Of a DNA stretch of 64,000 bases, positions 1-10,700 are shown one piece after another. Origin of the DNA: Actinokineospora enzanensis DSM 44649 (GTDB lineage: Bacteria > Actinomycetota > Actinomycetes > Mycobacteriales > Pseudonocardiaceae). How positions within the stretch are numbered: the stretch's first letter is position 1; each line of letters opens with the position of its first letter. Made by a program: the position numbers and the translations under genes. The DNA lies in assembly GCF_000374445.1 (NCBI RefSeq), contig NZ_KB894422.1, positions 1 to 64,000 on the forward strand, read 5' to 3'. Below the pieces are notes generated by a model. The model did no database searches. It had not been told where the DNA came from and saw only the letters and a list, made by a program, of their open reading frames with translations.

Positions 1-246
1 CTCCCGCACATAGCCGTCGGTCGCGGCGAACATCACCGCGATATCCCCAGCACCGCGGCCCTACATGGAGGCCAGCACGATCCCGGCTCGCCGTAATCGA
101 ACACGGTCCCGCGTGGACCGGGTGATCTTGACCAGACGCTGGGCCTCCTCAGGCCCCAGCCGACGAACGAACACCTCAGGACGACGTCCCACTCGACCAC
201 CACCTCCAGCGGCCAAGCCTGGACCATCACCGGACACCACGTCCAC
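1..246 (-). pseudogene. IS630-family transposase, N-terminal remnant with internal stop
   Basis: Read on the minus strand from about 246, the frame gives a typical IS630 transposase N-terminal segment (VFVRRLGPEEAQRL, then VRLRRAGIVLASM). A TAG at 63-61 then interrupts it, and the same frame continues past the stop with GRGAGDIAVMFAATDGYVRE up to the window edge, again as in IS630 transposases. The residue before GRG in the family is usually Gln, so one C-to-T change (CAG to TAG) explains the break. The rest of the element lies outside the window and no terminal inverted repeat was identified. From 247 to 374 no gene is seen. Confidence 0.7.
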
Positions 247-374
247 GCGACACGATTACAACGCCGACGTTGCTTGATGCGGCACTAGCGTGGGCGGCCG
301 TCGGGTTGCTGCCAAAGTGGAGGGAAATGCGGCCGGTTCCGGCAGCCTGAGCGGTATTCGTCCTACCATCCGGC

Positions 375-1292
375 GTGACCTCAGAGCCCGCCAAGCCCAC
401 CCGGGGCACGGTCTTCATCCTGCTGGCCTCGCTCGCGTTCGGCAGTTCCGGCCCGCTTGCCAAGCACCTCATGCAGTCCGGGTTCTCGCCACAGGAAGTG
501 GCGAGCGCGCGCATCGGGCTCGCGGCGATAGTTCTTCTTCTCGCCGTCTCCGTCACCCAGCCCAGCATCCTTCGCATCGACCGTAAGCACTGGCGGACCG
601 TTGTCGCGTTCGGGCTTATCGGGGTCGCGGCCGTGCAGTTGCTCTTCTTCGTCGCCGTCTCCCGCCTGCCCGTCGGCGTGGCGATGTTGCTCGAATACAC
701 CTCCCCCGTCCTCGTGGCGCTCTGGGTCCGGTTCGTGCGTCGGACCAAGCTGTCGCGGCTGTCTTGGGCGGGTACGGCGCTCGCGTTCGTCGGGCTCGCG
801 GCGGTGGCGCAGGTGTGGGACAGCGGGCGGATCGACTCGCTCGGGTTGCTTGCCGGGATGGCGGCGGCGCTGTGTTCGGCGGGCTATTACCTGCTCGCCG
901 AACGGGGGGCGGGTGAGCAACACCCGATCGGGATGGTCACCTGGGGCATGGTGATCGGCGCGTTGGCCGTTTTCGCCGTCGCCCCACCATGGGATCTGCC
1001 CATCACCACCGACGGTGACTCGCTCGGCTACCTGGTCACGCTCGCGGTGGTCAGCACCGCGCTCGCCTACGCCCTGAGCACCAGCTCTCTGCGTCACCTA
1101 CCGTCCACAGTGGCCAGTGTGCTGGCACTGACCGAACCCGTCGTGGCCACCCTGTTGGCATGGGCGATGCTCGGCGAGACCCTCGACGCGGCGCAGATCG
1201 TGGGCATGGTGGTGCTGCTGTCCGGCGCCCTGCTGGTCCAGCTGGCCGCCCGCGCTCTTGTCACACCAGCCGAACCTTTGCCCATGAAATGA
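375..1292 (+). CDS. EamA/DMT-superfamily transporter
   Basis: A 305-aa integral membrane protein starting at GTG. It shows about ten hydrophobic segments arranged as two EamA halves (first near residues 10-140, second near 150-290), the layout of drug/metabolite transporters such as RhaT/YdcZ-type exporters. The second half contains the typical ALTEPVVATLLAWAMLGE loop-helix motif. It probably exports amino acids or small metabolites across the cytoplasmic membrane; the substrate cannot be read from the sequence. It is a single gene with no operon partner. Confidence 0.85.
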   Translation: MTSEPAKPTRGTVFILLASLAFGSSGPLAKHLMQSGFSPQEVASARIGLAAIVLLLAVSVTQPSILRIDRKHWRTVVAFGLIGVAAVQLLFFVAVSRLPVGVAMLLEYTSPVLVALWVRFVRRTKLSRLSWAGTALAFVGLAAVAQVWDSGRIDSLGLLAGMAAALCSAGYYLLAERGAGEQHPIGMVTWGMVIGALAVFAVAPPWDLPITTDGDSLGYLVTLAVVSTALAYALSTSSLRHLPSTVASVLALTEPVVATLLAWAMLGETLDAAQIVGMVVLLSGALLVQLAARALVTPAEPLPMK

Positions 1293-1394
1293 GACCCAAG
1301 TCACTCCAGATCCACCCGGTCGAGTGAACATCCGGCCATTCCGGCCGTAACCGGAACCGATAAAAGTAAAGCTCCGTTTACTCGACGGACGCGA

Positions 1395-1422
1395 CACATG
1401 GTGGTCGATCGGTCACCATGTG
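1395..1422. promoter_or_regulatory. 28-bp near-palindrome upstream of the SulP-carbonic anhydrase gene
   Basis: Arms cacatggtg (1395-1403) and caccatgtg (1414-1422) are perfect inverted repeats of 9 bp around a 10-nt centre that itself contains cgatcg. The site lies 40 bp before the chosen start of the transporter gene, just after an A-rich stretch (gataaaagtaaag) that could hold a promoter. It is a candidate operator; the regulator is unknown. Confidence 0.4.
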
Positions 1423-1462
1423 CTGCGACATCGGTTCATCACTCCGACATCTGGAGGTTCCC

Positions 1463-3700
1463 ATGGGTGCCGTCCGCACCAACAGTCCCGCACACGCGCC
1501 ACCGATCCACCGGGTGCGCCAGTGGCTCGGCCGGGACGCCCGGTTCGACCTGGCCGCCTCGCTCGTCGTGTTCCTCGTGGCCATCCCCCTCTCCCTCGGT
1601 ATCGCCGCCGCCTCCGACGCGCCGGTCATGGCGGGTCTCATTGCCGCCGTCGTCGGCGGTGTCGTCGCCGGATCGCTCGGCGGCTCCGCACTCCAGGTCA
1701 GCGGCCCGGCCGCCGGGCTGACCGTGGTCGTCGCCGGGCTCGTCGGCCAGTTCGGCTGGGCCGTCACCTGCGCCATCACCGTGCTCGCCGGTGTACTGCA
1801 GGTCGCACTCGGCGCCGCGCGCATCGGCCGCGCCGCGCTCGCCATCTCCCCCACCGTCGTGCACGCCATGCTCGCGGGCATCGGCGTCACCATCACCCTG
1901 GGCCAGCTGCACGTCCTGTTCGGCGGCGCGCCGGGGTCCACCGCCTGGGAGAACGTCCGCGACCTGCCCGCCACCGTGCTGTCGGCGGACATCGCCGCCG
2001 CGCTGGCCGGACTGGCGGTGATCGCCATGCTGGTGCTGTGGCCGCGGCTGCCCGCGCGCGTGCGCGGTGTCCCGGCCCCGCTGGTGGCGATCGTGCTGGT
2101 GACGGTCGTCGGCACGGTCCTGGCGCTGGACGTGGACAGGGTGTCGCTCCCGGACTCTCCGCTCGCCGCGATCCAGCTGCCGCGGCTGCCCGAGGGCGAG
2201 TGGCTCGCGTTCACCGTCGGCGTGTTCACCATGGCGATCATCGCCAGCGTGGAGAGCCTGCTGTCGGCGCTGTCGGTGGACAAGCTCAGCGAGGGCCGCC
2301 ACCGCAGCGACCTCGACCGCGAGCTGGTCGGCCAGGGCAGCGCGAACATCGTGTCCGGCATGCTCGGCGGCCTGCCGGTCACCGGCGTGATCGTGCGCAG
2401 CTCCACCAACGTGCGCGCGGGCGCCCGCACCCGCGCCTCGGCGGTCATGCACGGCGTCTGGGTGCTGCTGTTCACCGCGCTGCTGGTCGGCCTGGTGGAG
2501 CAGGTGCCGCTGGCCGCGCTCGCCGGTCTGCTGGTGGTGATCGGCCTGCGCCTGGTGCGCCCGGCCGACATCGGCGTCGCGCGCAGGCACGGCGAGCTGC
2601 ACGTGTACACGGTCACGATCGCAGGCGTGGTCCTGCTGAACCTGTTGGCGGGCGTGCTCATCGGCCTCGCGGTGTCGCTGCTGGACACGCTGCGCCGGGT
2701 CGTGTGGGCGCGGCTGCGGTTCGAGCCGGGCGACGACACCGACGCCGAGGGCAGGCCACGCTGCACGGTGTTCGTCGAGGGGACGTTGAGCTTCCTGTCC
2801 CTGCCGCGTGTCGCCCGGGTGCTGTCGCAGGTGCCCGAGGGCAGCGCGGTGCAGCTGGCGCTGGTGGTCGACTACCTCGACCACGCCGCCTACGAGCACC
2901 TGTCGGCCTGGCGCGGGCAGCACGAACGCGGCGGCGGCACGGTCGAGGTCGACGAGATGGGGCGCATTGGCAAGCGTCACCAGTCGGGGGTGCCGCGCTG
3001 GTTCTCGCCGTGGTCGCACTGGCAGGGCGACCACCCGGTCATCCCGGCGCAACGCTCGACCGGCGCCGACGACCACGCCCTGCGCCCGCTGGTCACCGGC
3101 GCGCGCGAGTACCACCGCTCCGGCGCCCCGGCGCTGCGCCCGCACCTGCGCAGGCTCGCCGGATCGCAGCAGCCGCAGGCGCTGTTCCTGACCTGCGCGG
3201 ACTCCCGGATCGTGCCGAACGTGATCACCACGTCCGGTCCCGGCGACCTGTTCACCATCCGCAACGTCGGCAACCTGGTGCCCGACCCGGACACCGACCA
3301 GTCGGTGCAGGCGGGCGTCCTCTACGCGCTCAACGCGCTGAGCGTGCCGACCCTGGTGATCTGCGGCCACTCCCGCTGCGGCGGCATGGCCGCCCTCCTC
3401 GACGGCCGCACCGACGACGACCCGGTCGGCCGCTGGCTGCGCTGGGGCACTCCCAGCCTGGACGCCTTCCGCGCGGGCCACCCGCTCGCCGCCCGCGCCG
3501 CGGCCGAGGGCTGGTCGGCGGTCGACCAGTTGGCCATGGTCAACGTCGCTGTCCAGCTGGAGTCCCTGCGCGCGACCCCGGAGGTGGCCGCCAGCGGCGC
3601 CCGGTTGGTGGGCCTGTTCTTCGACATCCCCACCGGCACCCTGCACATGCTCGACGGCGACCGCGTCACTCCCCTGGAAGACGCCGCCTTGACCAGGTGA
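1463..3700 (+). CDS. SulP-family anion transporter fused to beta-carbonic anhydrase
   Basis: A 745-aa fusion. Residues about 25-430 form a SulP/SLC26 transporter (many membrane helices). A short STAS-like stretch follows, and the last ~210 residues are a beta-class carbonic anhydrase with the zinc-site motifs CADSR and CGHSRCGG, so Cys, Asp, His and Cys ligands are present. In characterised families SulP proteins carry bicarbonate or sulfate; fusion to carbonic anhydrase suggests bicarbonate uptake coupled to CO2/HCO3- interconversion at the inner membrane face. An upstream in-frame ATG exists at 1418, but the ATG at 1463 follows a clear GGAGG (1453-1457), so it is preferred. Confidence 0.9.
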   Translation: MGAVRTNSPAHAPPIHRVRQWLGRDARFDLAASLVVFLVAIPLSLGIAAASDAPVMAGLIAAVVGGVVAGSLGGSALQVSGPAAGLTVVVAGLVGQFGWAVTCAITVLAGVLQVALGAARIGRAALAISPTVVHAMLAGIGVTITLGQLHVLFGGAPGSTAWENVRDLPATVLSADIAAALAGLAVIAMLVLWPRLPARVRGVPAPLVAIVLVTVVGTVLALDVDRVSLPDSPLAAIQLPRLPEGEWLAFTVGVFTMAIIASVESLLSALSVDKLSEGRHRSDLDRELVGQGSANIVSGMLGGLPVTGVIVRSSTNVRAGARTRASAVMHGVWVLLFTALLVGLVEQVPLAALAGLLVVIGLRLVRPADIGVARRHGELHVYTVTIAGVVLLNLLAGVLIGLAVSLLDTLRRVVWARLRFEPGDDTDAEGRPRCTVFVEGTLSFLSLPRVARVLSQVPEGSAVQLALVVDYLDHAAYEHLSAWRGQHERGGGTVEVDEMGRIGKRHQSGVPRWFSPWSHWQGDHPVIPAQRSTGADDHALRPLVTGAREYHRSGAPALRPHLRRLAGSQQPQALFLTCADSRIVPNVITTSGPGDLFTIRNVGNLVPDPDTDQSVQAGVLYALNALSVPTLVICGHSRCGGMAALLDGRTDDDPVGRWLRWGTPSLDAFRAGHPLAARAAAEGWSAVDQLAMVNVAVQLESLRATPEVAASGARLVGLFFDIPTGTLHMLDGDRVTPLEDAALTR

Positions 3701-3760
3701 CCACCGTCACACCGGTCCGGGCGCCGGCGATGTACACCGGTGTCCGGACCGGAGGTGACC

Positions 3761-3865
3761 ATGAACCCGACCCGCCGCGAACAGCGCCGCGCCCGCAACG
3801 CGTTATTCCGCCAGCTCCTGGTGGCCAGCCTCGCCATCCTCATCGCCTCGGCCCGCCGACGATGA
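3761..3865 (+). CDS. Small basic/hydrophobic peptide, hypothetical
   Basis: A 34-aa reading frame with a good ribosome binding site (GGAGGT at 3751-3756) five bases before the ATG. The product has an Arg-rich start (MNPTRREQRRARN), a short hydrophobic run (LLVASLAILIAS) and an Arg tail, like a one-helix membrane peptide. It contains a TTA leucine codon at 3803, rare here. The inverted repeat ccggtccgg (3712-3720) / ccggaccgg (3744-3752) precedes it and reaches into the ribosome binding site. Function unknown; possibly co-transcribed with the transporter. Confidence 0.4.
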   Translation: MNPTRREQRRARNALFRQLLVASLAILIASARRR

Positions 3866-4000
3866 GGGTCTGGCCTTCAACTCGGTCGTGGCAGGCATGG
3901 CTTCCCGATCGCTCCACCGCTTGCCTGCGAGAAATGCGTCCGACCAGCCGGTGGTCGGCCGAGCCTTGATCCGAGCAGCCCGATCGACCACCGGAATGGA

Positions 4001-5002
4001 TCAGCCGCCGTTGGCTGGGGTGTAGGTGGTTGTCGTGGTGAGAGCGGTGGTGGGGACGGCTTCGAGGAAGCGGCGGCCGAGGGCGGCTCGGGCGCGGACC
4101 GCCGGGTGGGTGCCGCCGAAGTCGTCGGGGTTGGGGGCGCCTTGGCAGAACAGGGCGTAGATCAGGGTGGGGTGGTCCGCCGAGTCGAAGACGATGCCTG
4201 CCTCGTTGCGGCCGTCGTTGAACCAGCCTGCCTTGGTGGCGACGCGGGCGCGTTCGTCGGAGGACATCTCGCGGCGGATGCCGTCGGTGTGGGCGGCTTG
4301 GGAGCGGAGGATGTGCAACAGGTACGCCGTCGACGAAGGGGTCAGCAGGTTGCCCTGGGCGAGGGCCTGCAGCAGGTTGTGCGTCTCGCGAGGGGTTGTC
4401 TTGCCGAGATAGAAGCGGTTGGGGTTCGCGACCGGTACGACCTGGGTCTTGGGAAAGCCCTTGTCCACCAGGATCTGGTTCACTTCCAACGCCGGACACA
4501 CAAGCCCGCATAAGCGCACGGCAGTGTCATCGGAGACGGTCAGCAGCAACGCCAGCACGTGTCCGACGGTCACGGAACTCGGGTAGGCGCCGTCCAGCGG
4601 GAGGATGCCGTCGCCGGTCGGGATGACGATGTCGGCGGTGACCTCGACCCGCTGGGTGAGCGAGATCAGCCCCCGGTCGACCTTGTCCAGGACCGCGACC
4701 GCGACGGCCACCTTGTTCACGCTGTAGGCCTCGACCAGGTCGTCCGCGCGCTCGGCCACCACGTCGGTGCCCGCGAGGCTGATCACCGACTCCCAGGTGC
4801 CGCCTGCCTTGCGGGTCTGGCGCCGGTAGGCGTCGGCCAGGCCGGACGGGTGGTTCGCCGGGCCGTGGCCGGTGCCGGATATCCCGCCGCGCGGGTCGGG
4901 GTCCGCCGGAGCCGGAGTCGCGGCGGCCGCGGGGGCGAATCCGACCACCGCTGCGGCGGTGCCCAGGCCGAGTGCTGCTCTGCGATTGAGTTTGTTTCCC
5001 AC
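4001..5002 (-). CDS. Class A beta-lactamase-like secreted serine hydrolase
   Basis: A 333-aa protein with an N-terminal export signal containing twin arginines (NRRAAL followed by a hydrophobic stretch and AAAATP). The penicillin-binding fold motifs are readable: SVNK (S94, K97) as the SxxK active site, SDD (157-159) where class A enzymes usually have SDN, and KAG near residue 256 in place of KTG. The first motif makes it a likely active serine hydrolase outside the membrane, but the two altered motifs leave beta-lactam hydrolysis uncertain. It lies downstream of rnj, 66 bp away, and may be transcribed separately. Confidence 0.75.
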   Translation of the reverse strand: MGNKLNRRAALGLGTAAAVVGFAPAAAATPAPADPDPRGGISGTGHGPANHPSGLADAYRRQTRKAGGTWESVISLAGTDVVAERADDLVEAYSVNKVAVAVAVLDKVDRGLISLTQRVEVTADIVIPTGDGILPLDGAYPSSVTVGHVLALLLTVSDDTAVRLCGLVCPALEVNQILVDKGFPKTQVVPVANPNRFYLGKTTPRETHNLLQALAQGNLLTPSSTAYLLHILRSQAAHTDGIRREMSSDERARVATKAGWFNDGRNEAGIVFDSADHPTLIYALFCQGAPNPDDFGGTHPAVRARAALGRRFLEAVPTTALTTTTTYTPANGG

Positions 5003-5068
5003 GACGTTGTACTACGCCGTTCGAGCGACCCGGGCCGTCCGACCGCGGCCCGGGTGTCGCGTTTCCGC

Positions 5069-6781
5069 CTATACCGGGATCACCGTGGGAACGATCATCG
5101 GGCGCCTGCGGTAGGTGTCGGCGACCCAGCGGCCCACCACCCGGCGGACGGCCTGGGCGATGCGGTGGGTGTCGGTGATGCCCTCGGACTCGGTGTGCGA
5201 CAGCTCCATCTCGACCAGCGACACCACGTCGTCGAGTGCCTTCGGGTCGTCGGAGAAGCCGCGGCCGGAGATGGTCGGCGGGGCGACCGCGCGGCCGGTG
5301 GCCGAGTCGACCGCGACGGTGATGGCGATGAAGCCGCCCTCGCCCAGGACCAGGCGGTCGGACAGGGTGGACTCGCCGACGTCGCCGACGGACAGGCCGT
5401 CCACGTACACGTGGCCGACCTCGACCCGGCCGGTGATCCTGGCGCGGCCGTCGACCAGGTCGACCACCACGCCGTCCTCGGCGATGACCACGTTCTCCGC
5501 GGGCACCCCGGTCTTGGCCGCGAGCGCGGCGTTGGCCCGCAGGTGGCGCCACTCGCCGTGCACCGGCATGACGTTGCTGGGGCGCACCGCGTTGTACAGG
5601 AACAGCAGCTCGCCCGCGGGCGCGTGCCCGGAGACGTGGACCTTGGCGTTGCCCTGGTGCACGACGTGCGCGCCGAGCCGGACCAGGCCGTTGACCACGC
5701 CGAACACCGCGTTCTCGTTGCCCGGGATGAGCGAGCTGGCCAGCACGACCGTGTCGCCCGGCCGCACCGAGATCTGCCGGTGCTCACCGCGCGCCATCCG
5801 GGACAGCGCGGACAGCGGTTCGCCCTGGGAACCGGTGGAGACGAACAGCACCTGGTCCTCGGGCATGGCCATGGCCTCGTCGAGGTTGATCAGCAGCCCG
5901 GGGGGCACGTTGAGCAGGCCGAGGTCGGCGGCGATGCCCATGTTGCGGACCATGGAGCGGCCGACCAGCGCGACCCGGCGGCCGTGGTTCTGCGCCACGT
6001 CGAGCACCTGCTGCACGCGGTGCACGTGGCTGGCGAAGCAGGCGACGATGATCCGCTGGTCGGCGCGGGCGATGACGCCGTCGAGCACCGGGCCGATCTC
6101 GCGCTCGGAGACCACGAAGCCGGGCACCTCGGCGTTGGTGGAGTCGACCAGGAACAGGTCGACGCCCTCGTCGCCGAGCCGGGAGAAACCGGCCAGGTCG
6201 GTGAGGCGGCCGTCCAGCGGCAGCTGGTCGAGCTTGATGTCGCCGGTGTGCAGGGCGATGCCCGCCGGGGTGCGGATGGCGACCGCGAGCGCGTCCGGGA
6301 TGGAGTGGTTGACCGCGAAGAACTCGCAGTCGAACTCGCCGTAGGAGACGTGCTCGCCCTCCTTGACCTCGCGCAGCCGCGGGTCGAGGCGGTGTTCCCG
6401 GCACTTGGCCGCGACCAGGGCGAGGGTGAACCGGGAGCCGACGACCGGCAGGTCGGGGCGCATCCGGAGGAGGAACGGCACGGCGCCGATGTGGTCCTCG
6501 TGGCCGTGCGTGAGGACCAGCGCGTCGATCTCGTGCAGCCGGGACTCGATGGGCCGGAAGTCGGGCAGGATCAGGTCGACGCCGGGCTGCTGGTCCTCGG
6601 GGAACAGCACGCCGCAGTCGACGATGAGCAGTCTGCCCGCGTACTCGAACACGGTCATGTTGCGGCCGACCTCGCCGATGCCGCCGAGCGCGAAGACCCG
6701 CAGGCCGCCCTCGGGCAGCGCGGGCGGCGGGTTGCCTGGCCAGCCGCCCGACCTGGGCGACCCGTGCTGCCTCATCACCAC
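5069..6781 (-). CDS. rnj: Ribonuclease J
   Basis: A 570-aa metallo-beta-lactamase/beta-CASP ribonuclease. The metal-binding motif THGHEDHIG is near residue 90, followed by NHSIPDAL, HTGDIKLD and VDSTNAE in order, then the beta-CASP region and the C-terminal domain, as in RNase J of Streptomyces and mycobacteria. It processes and degrades RNA from the 5' end and internally in the cytoplasm. It follows dapA on the same strand, the order known in many actinobacteria. The 223-bp gap between them shows no gene. Confidence 0.95.
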   Translation of the reverse strand: MVMRQHGSPRSGGWPGNPPPALPEGGLRVFALGGIGEVGRNMTVFEYAGRLLIVDCGVLFPEDQQPGVDLILPDFRPIESRLHEIDALVLTHGHEDHIGAVPFLLRMRPDLPVVGSRFTLALVAAKCREHRLDPRLREVKEGEHVSYGEFDCEFFAVNHSIPDALAVAIRTPAGIALHTGDIKLDQLPLDGRLTDLAGFSRLGDEGVDLFLVDSTNAEVPGFVVSEREIGPVLDGVIARADQRIIVACFASHVHRVQQVLDVAQNHGRRVALVGRSMVRNMGIAADLGLLNVPPGLLINLDEAMAMPEDQVLFVSTGSQGEPLSALSRMARGEHRQISVRPGDTVVLASSLIPGNENAVFGVVNGLVRLGAHVVHQGNAKVHVSGHAPAGELLFLYNAVRPSNVMPVHGEWRHLRANAALAAKTGVPAENVVIAEDGVVVDLVDGRARITGRVEVGHVYVDGLSVGDVGESTLSDRLVLGEGGFIAITVAVDSATGRAVAPPTISGRGFSDDPKALDDVVSLVEMELSHTESEGITDTHRIAQAVRRVVGRWVADTYRRRPMIVPTVIPV

Positions 6782-7004
6782 GTCCTCCCCACGCCGCCGG
6801 ACACCGCTCCGACGATCATGGCACCGGGGGTGCGCGGGCCGCGAACCGAGGCCGCGACTACCCCCGCGCGGGCGACCCGGACCGCGGGCATGCCGGAAGA
6901 GTTACGGCCGGAGCGGGCCGGGCCGGAACTCTTTCCGTCCACAGAGCACGGAATCCGGGAATCCGTTCGCCCGGCCCGGGTCCGCGGCGCGCCGACGGTC
7001 GGTC

Positions 7005-8731
<1,727 letters not shown>

Positions 8732-8740
8732 GCCCCGAGC

Positions 8741-10234
8741 CTACGACGTGCTGTTCACCTGGTCGGTGTCCATGGTGTTCTTGTCCTTGCGGTAGAGCAC
8801 GCAGAACACGGTGTGCTCGCCGTAGCTGGACGACGCCTCCGACTTCTCCCAGGACTGCTGGGACGGGTAGATCACGGCGAAGGTCAGCAGCGCCTTGTCC
8901 TTCGGCTTGACCCGGTCGGTGTTGAACAGCCACTCGCAGTGCCCGATGCCCGCCTGCTGGATCAGGTCGGGTTTATAGGCCCACTTCGAGCTCGAATCAC
9001 CCAGGTCGAACGTGCCGTAGACCTGCACGCGGTGCTCCTCCTCGCAGCTGGCGGTGCCGTCGAACGAGGTCCCGGTCTGCAGCACGCTGCTGGAGCAGTA
9101 GCCGTCGCTGAGGCCGAACTTGGGCAGGTCGGCGGTGCCGCGCCCGTAGGACAGCGTGAGCGGCGGCGCGGGCGGTTCCACCGCGTTGGCCTTGGTGATC
9201 GCCGAGTTGATCGCGTACCCGCCGACCAGACCGGCCACCAGCGCGATGCCCGCGCCGATGGCCAGCGCCTTGACCGGGAACCTCGGCTTGGCGGCCGGGG
9301 CCATGGGCGGGATCGTGGTGGTGGGGTTCTGGTGCGGGTAGTACGCGGTGCCGCCGGTGATCATGGTCGGACCGGTGGGCGGCCCCAGCGGCACGTGCGA
9401 GAGCATGCCGCGCACCTGTCCGGACGTGAGGCGCGCGGCCGGGGTCCCCACCATCAGACCCGACACGACCGACGCCAGCGCACCTTGCGCGCGCGTCAGG
9501 TAGGGCACCTCGCTCAGGATCGCGTGCATCGTCGCCGCGGTGGTGGTGCGCTCGTACGGCGAGTAGCCCTCGATCGCGTAGAACAGCACGGCGCCCAGCG
9601 CCCACAGGTCGGAGCTGGCGCTGGCCTCCTCGCCGCGCAGCCGTTCCGGCGCCATGTAGGTGGGCGAGCCGATGAGCATGCCGCTGCTGGTCAGCCGCGG
9701 GTCGTCGAGCGACTGGGCGATCCCGAAGTCGGTGAGCTTCACCCGCCCGTTGGCCGCCAGCATGATGTTGCTGGGCTTGACGTCGCGGTGCACGATCCCG
9801 GCCTGGTGCGCCGCGTCCAGCGCGGACAGCAACTGCTCGGCGACCTTGGCGACCTGTTCCTGCGGCAGCGGCCCGCGCTCGCGGATGACGTCGGACAGCG
9901 TGGGTGCCTGGATCAGCTCCATGACGATGTAGGTGGCGCCCGACTCCTGCACCACGTCGTAGACCGTCACCACGGCCGGGTCGTTGAGCCGCCCGGCGGT
10001 GCGTGCCTCGCGCAGCACCCGCTCCTCGAACACCGCCCGCTCGTTCGCCGGGACGCCGTCGGGCAGGTGCAGCTCCTTGATCGCCACGTGCCTGCCGATC
10101 ATGCGGTCCTCGGCCAGCCACACCACGCCCATGCCGCCGCGGCCCAGCTCGTTGAGGATCGCGTAGCGGCCCGCGACCACCCGGGGTCCATGTGCGACGG
10201 TGGGTCCCTGCTCGGAACCCTGCTCTTGCGACAC
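8741..10234 (-). CDS. Membrane-bound serine/threonine protein kinase (PknB-like)
   Basis: A 497-aa protein. Start is the GTG at 10234, eight bases after GAGGAGG; frames reaching further upstream run into the ACT gene. The kinase domain covers about residues 20-280: GRGGMGVV glycine loop, VAIKEL lysine, HRDVKPSN catalytic loop, TDFG and APE motifs. A Pro/Gly linker is followed by one transmembrane helix (ALAIGAGIALVAGLVGG) and a ~150-residue outer domain with several Cys, not of the PASTA type. It likely senses an outside signal and phosphorylates cytoplasmic targets. Confidence 0.9.
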   Translation of the reverse strand: MSQEQGSEQGPTVAHGPRVVAGRYAILNELGRGGMGVVWLAEDRMIGRHVAIKELHLPDGVPANERAVFEERVLREARTAGRLNDPAVVTVYDVVQESGATYIVMELIQAPTLSDVIRERGPLPQEQVAKVAEQLLSALDAAHQAGIVHRDVKPSNIMLAANGRVKLTDFGIAQSLDDPRLTSSGMLIGSPTYMAPERLRGEEASASSDLWALGAVLFYAIEGYSPYERTTTAATMHAILSEVPYLTRAQGALASVVSGLMVGTPAARLTSGQVRGMLSHVPLGPPTGPTMITGGTAYYPHQNPTTTIPPMAPAAKPRFPVKALAIGAGIALVAGLVGGYAINSAITKANAVEPPAPPLTLSYGRGTADLPKFGLSDGYCSSSVLQTGTSFDGTASCEEEHRVQVYGTFDLGDSSSKWAYKPDLIQQAGIGHCEWLFNTDRVKPKDKALLTFAVIYPSQQSWEKSEASSSYGEHTVFCVLYRKDKNTMDTDQVNSTS

Positions 10235-10295
10235 CGGCAACCTCCTCGACCGCGCGAATCCTAATGGTCCTATCGCGCGGGGGAGCTCGAACGGG

Positions 10296-10697
10296 TCAAC
10301 TTGTCGCGGCGTCGCCGTGCACGTCGTGCCCTGCCTCGCGCAACGCGGCGACCGCCCGGTCCAGGTCGGCGTCGTGCACGAGGACGTGGTCGGTGTCGAA
10401 GGTGGACACGGCGAACAGCGGCACCCCCGCCGCGGCCAGCGAGCTGGCGATCGAGGCCATGATCCCGGTGAGGGTGAACTCCAGCGGGCCACGCACGGTG
10501 AGCAGCCGCCAGCCCAGCTCGGTCCGGCCGCCGCCCGGGGTGGCGTCGGCCGGGGTCACGATGGACAGCTCGGTCGCCGTCCTGGTGACCGAGACCAGTC
10601 CGGGCGCGGTGAACAGCTCCGGCGCGATCGGCGTGCCCGGCGCGAACCGGGTGATCGAGTACTCGCCCGCGACGACGTCGATGACCAGCCTGCGCAC
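10296..10697 (-). CDS. ACT-domain protein
   Basis: A 133-aa protein with the second half reading as an ACT domain (RGPLEFTLTGIMASIASSLAAAGVPLFAVSTFDTD split over two strands and a helix), related to the small CASTOR/ACT_7 proteins. These bind amino acids or other small ligands; the ligand here is unknown. It begins three bases after thyX stops, and likely shares its transcript. Confidence 0.75.
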   Translation of the reverse strand: MRRLVIDVVAGEYSITRFAPGTPIAPELFTAPGLVSVTRTATELSIVTPADATPGGGRTELGWRLLTVRGPLEFTLTGIMASIASSLAAAGVPLFAVSTFDTDHVLVHDADLDRAVAALREAGHDVHGDAATS

Positions 10698-10700
10698 CGC

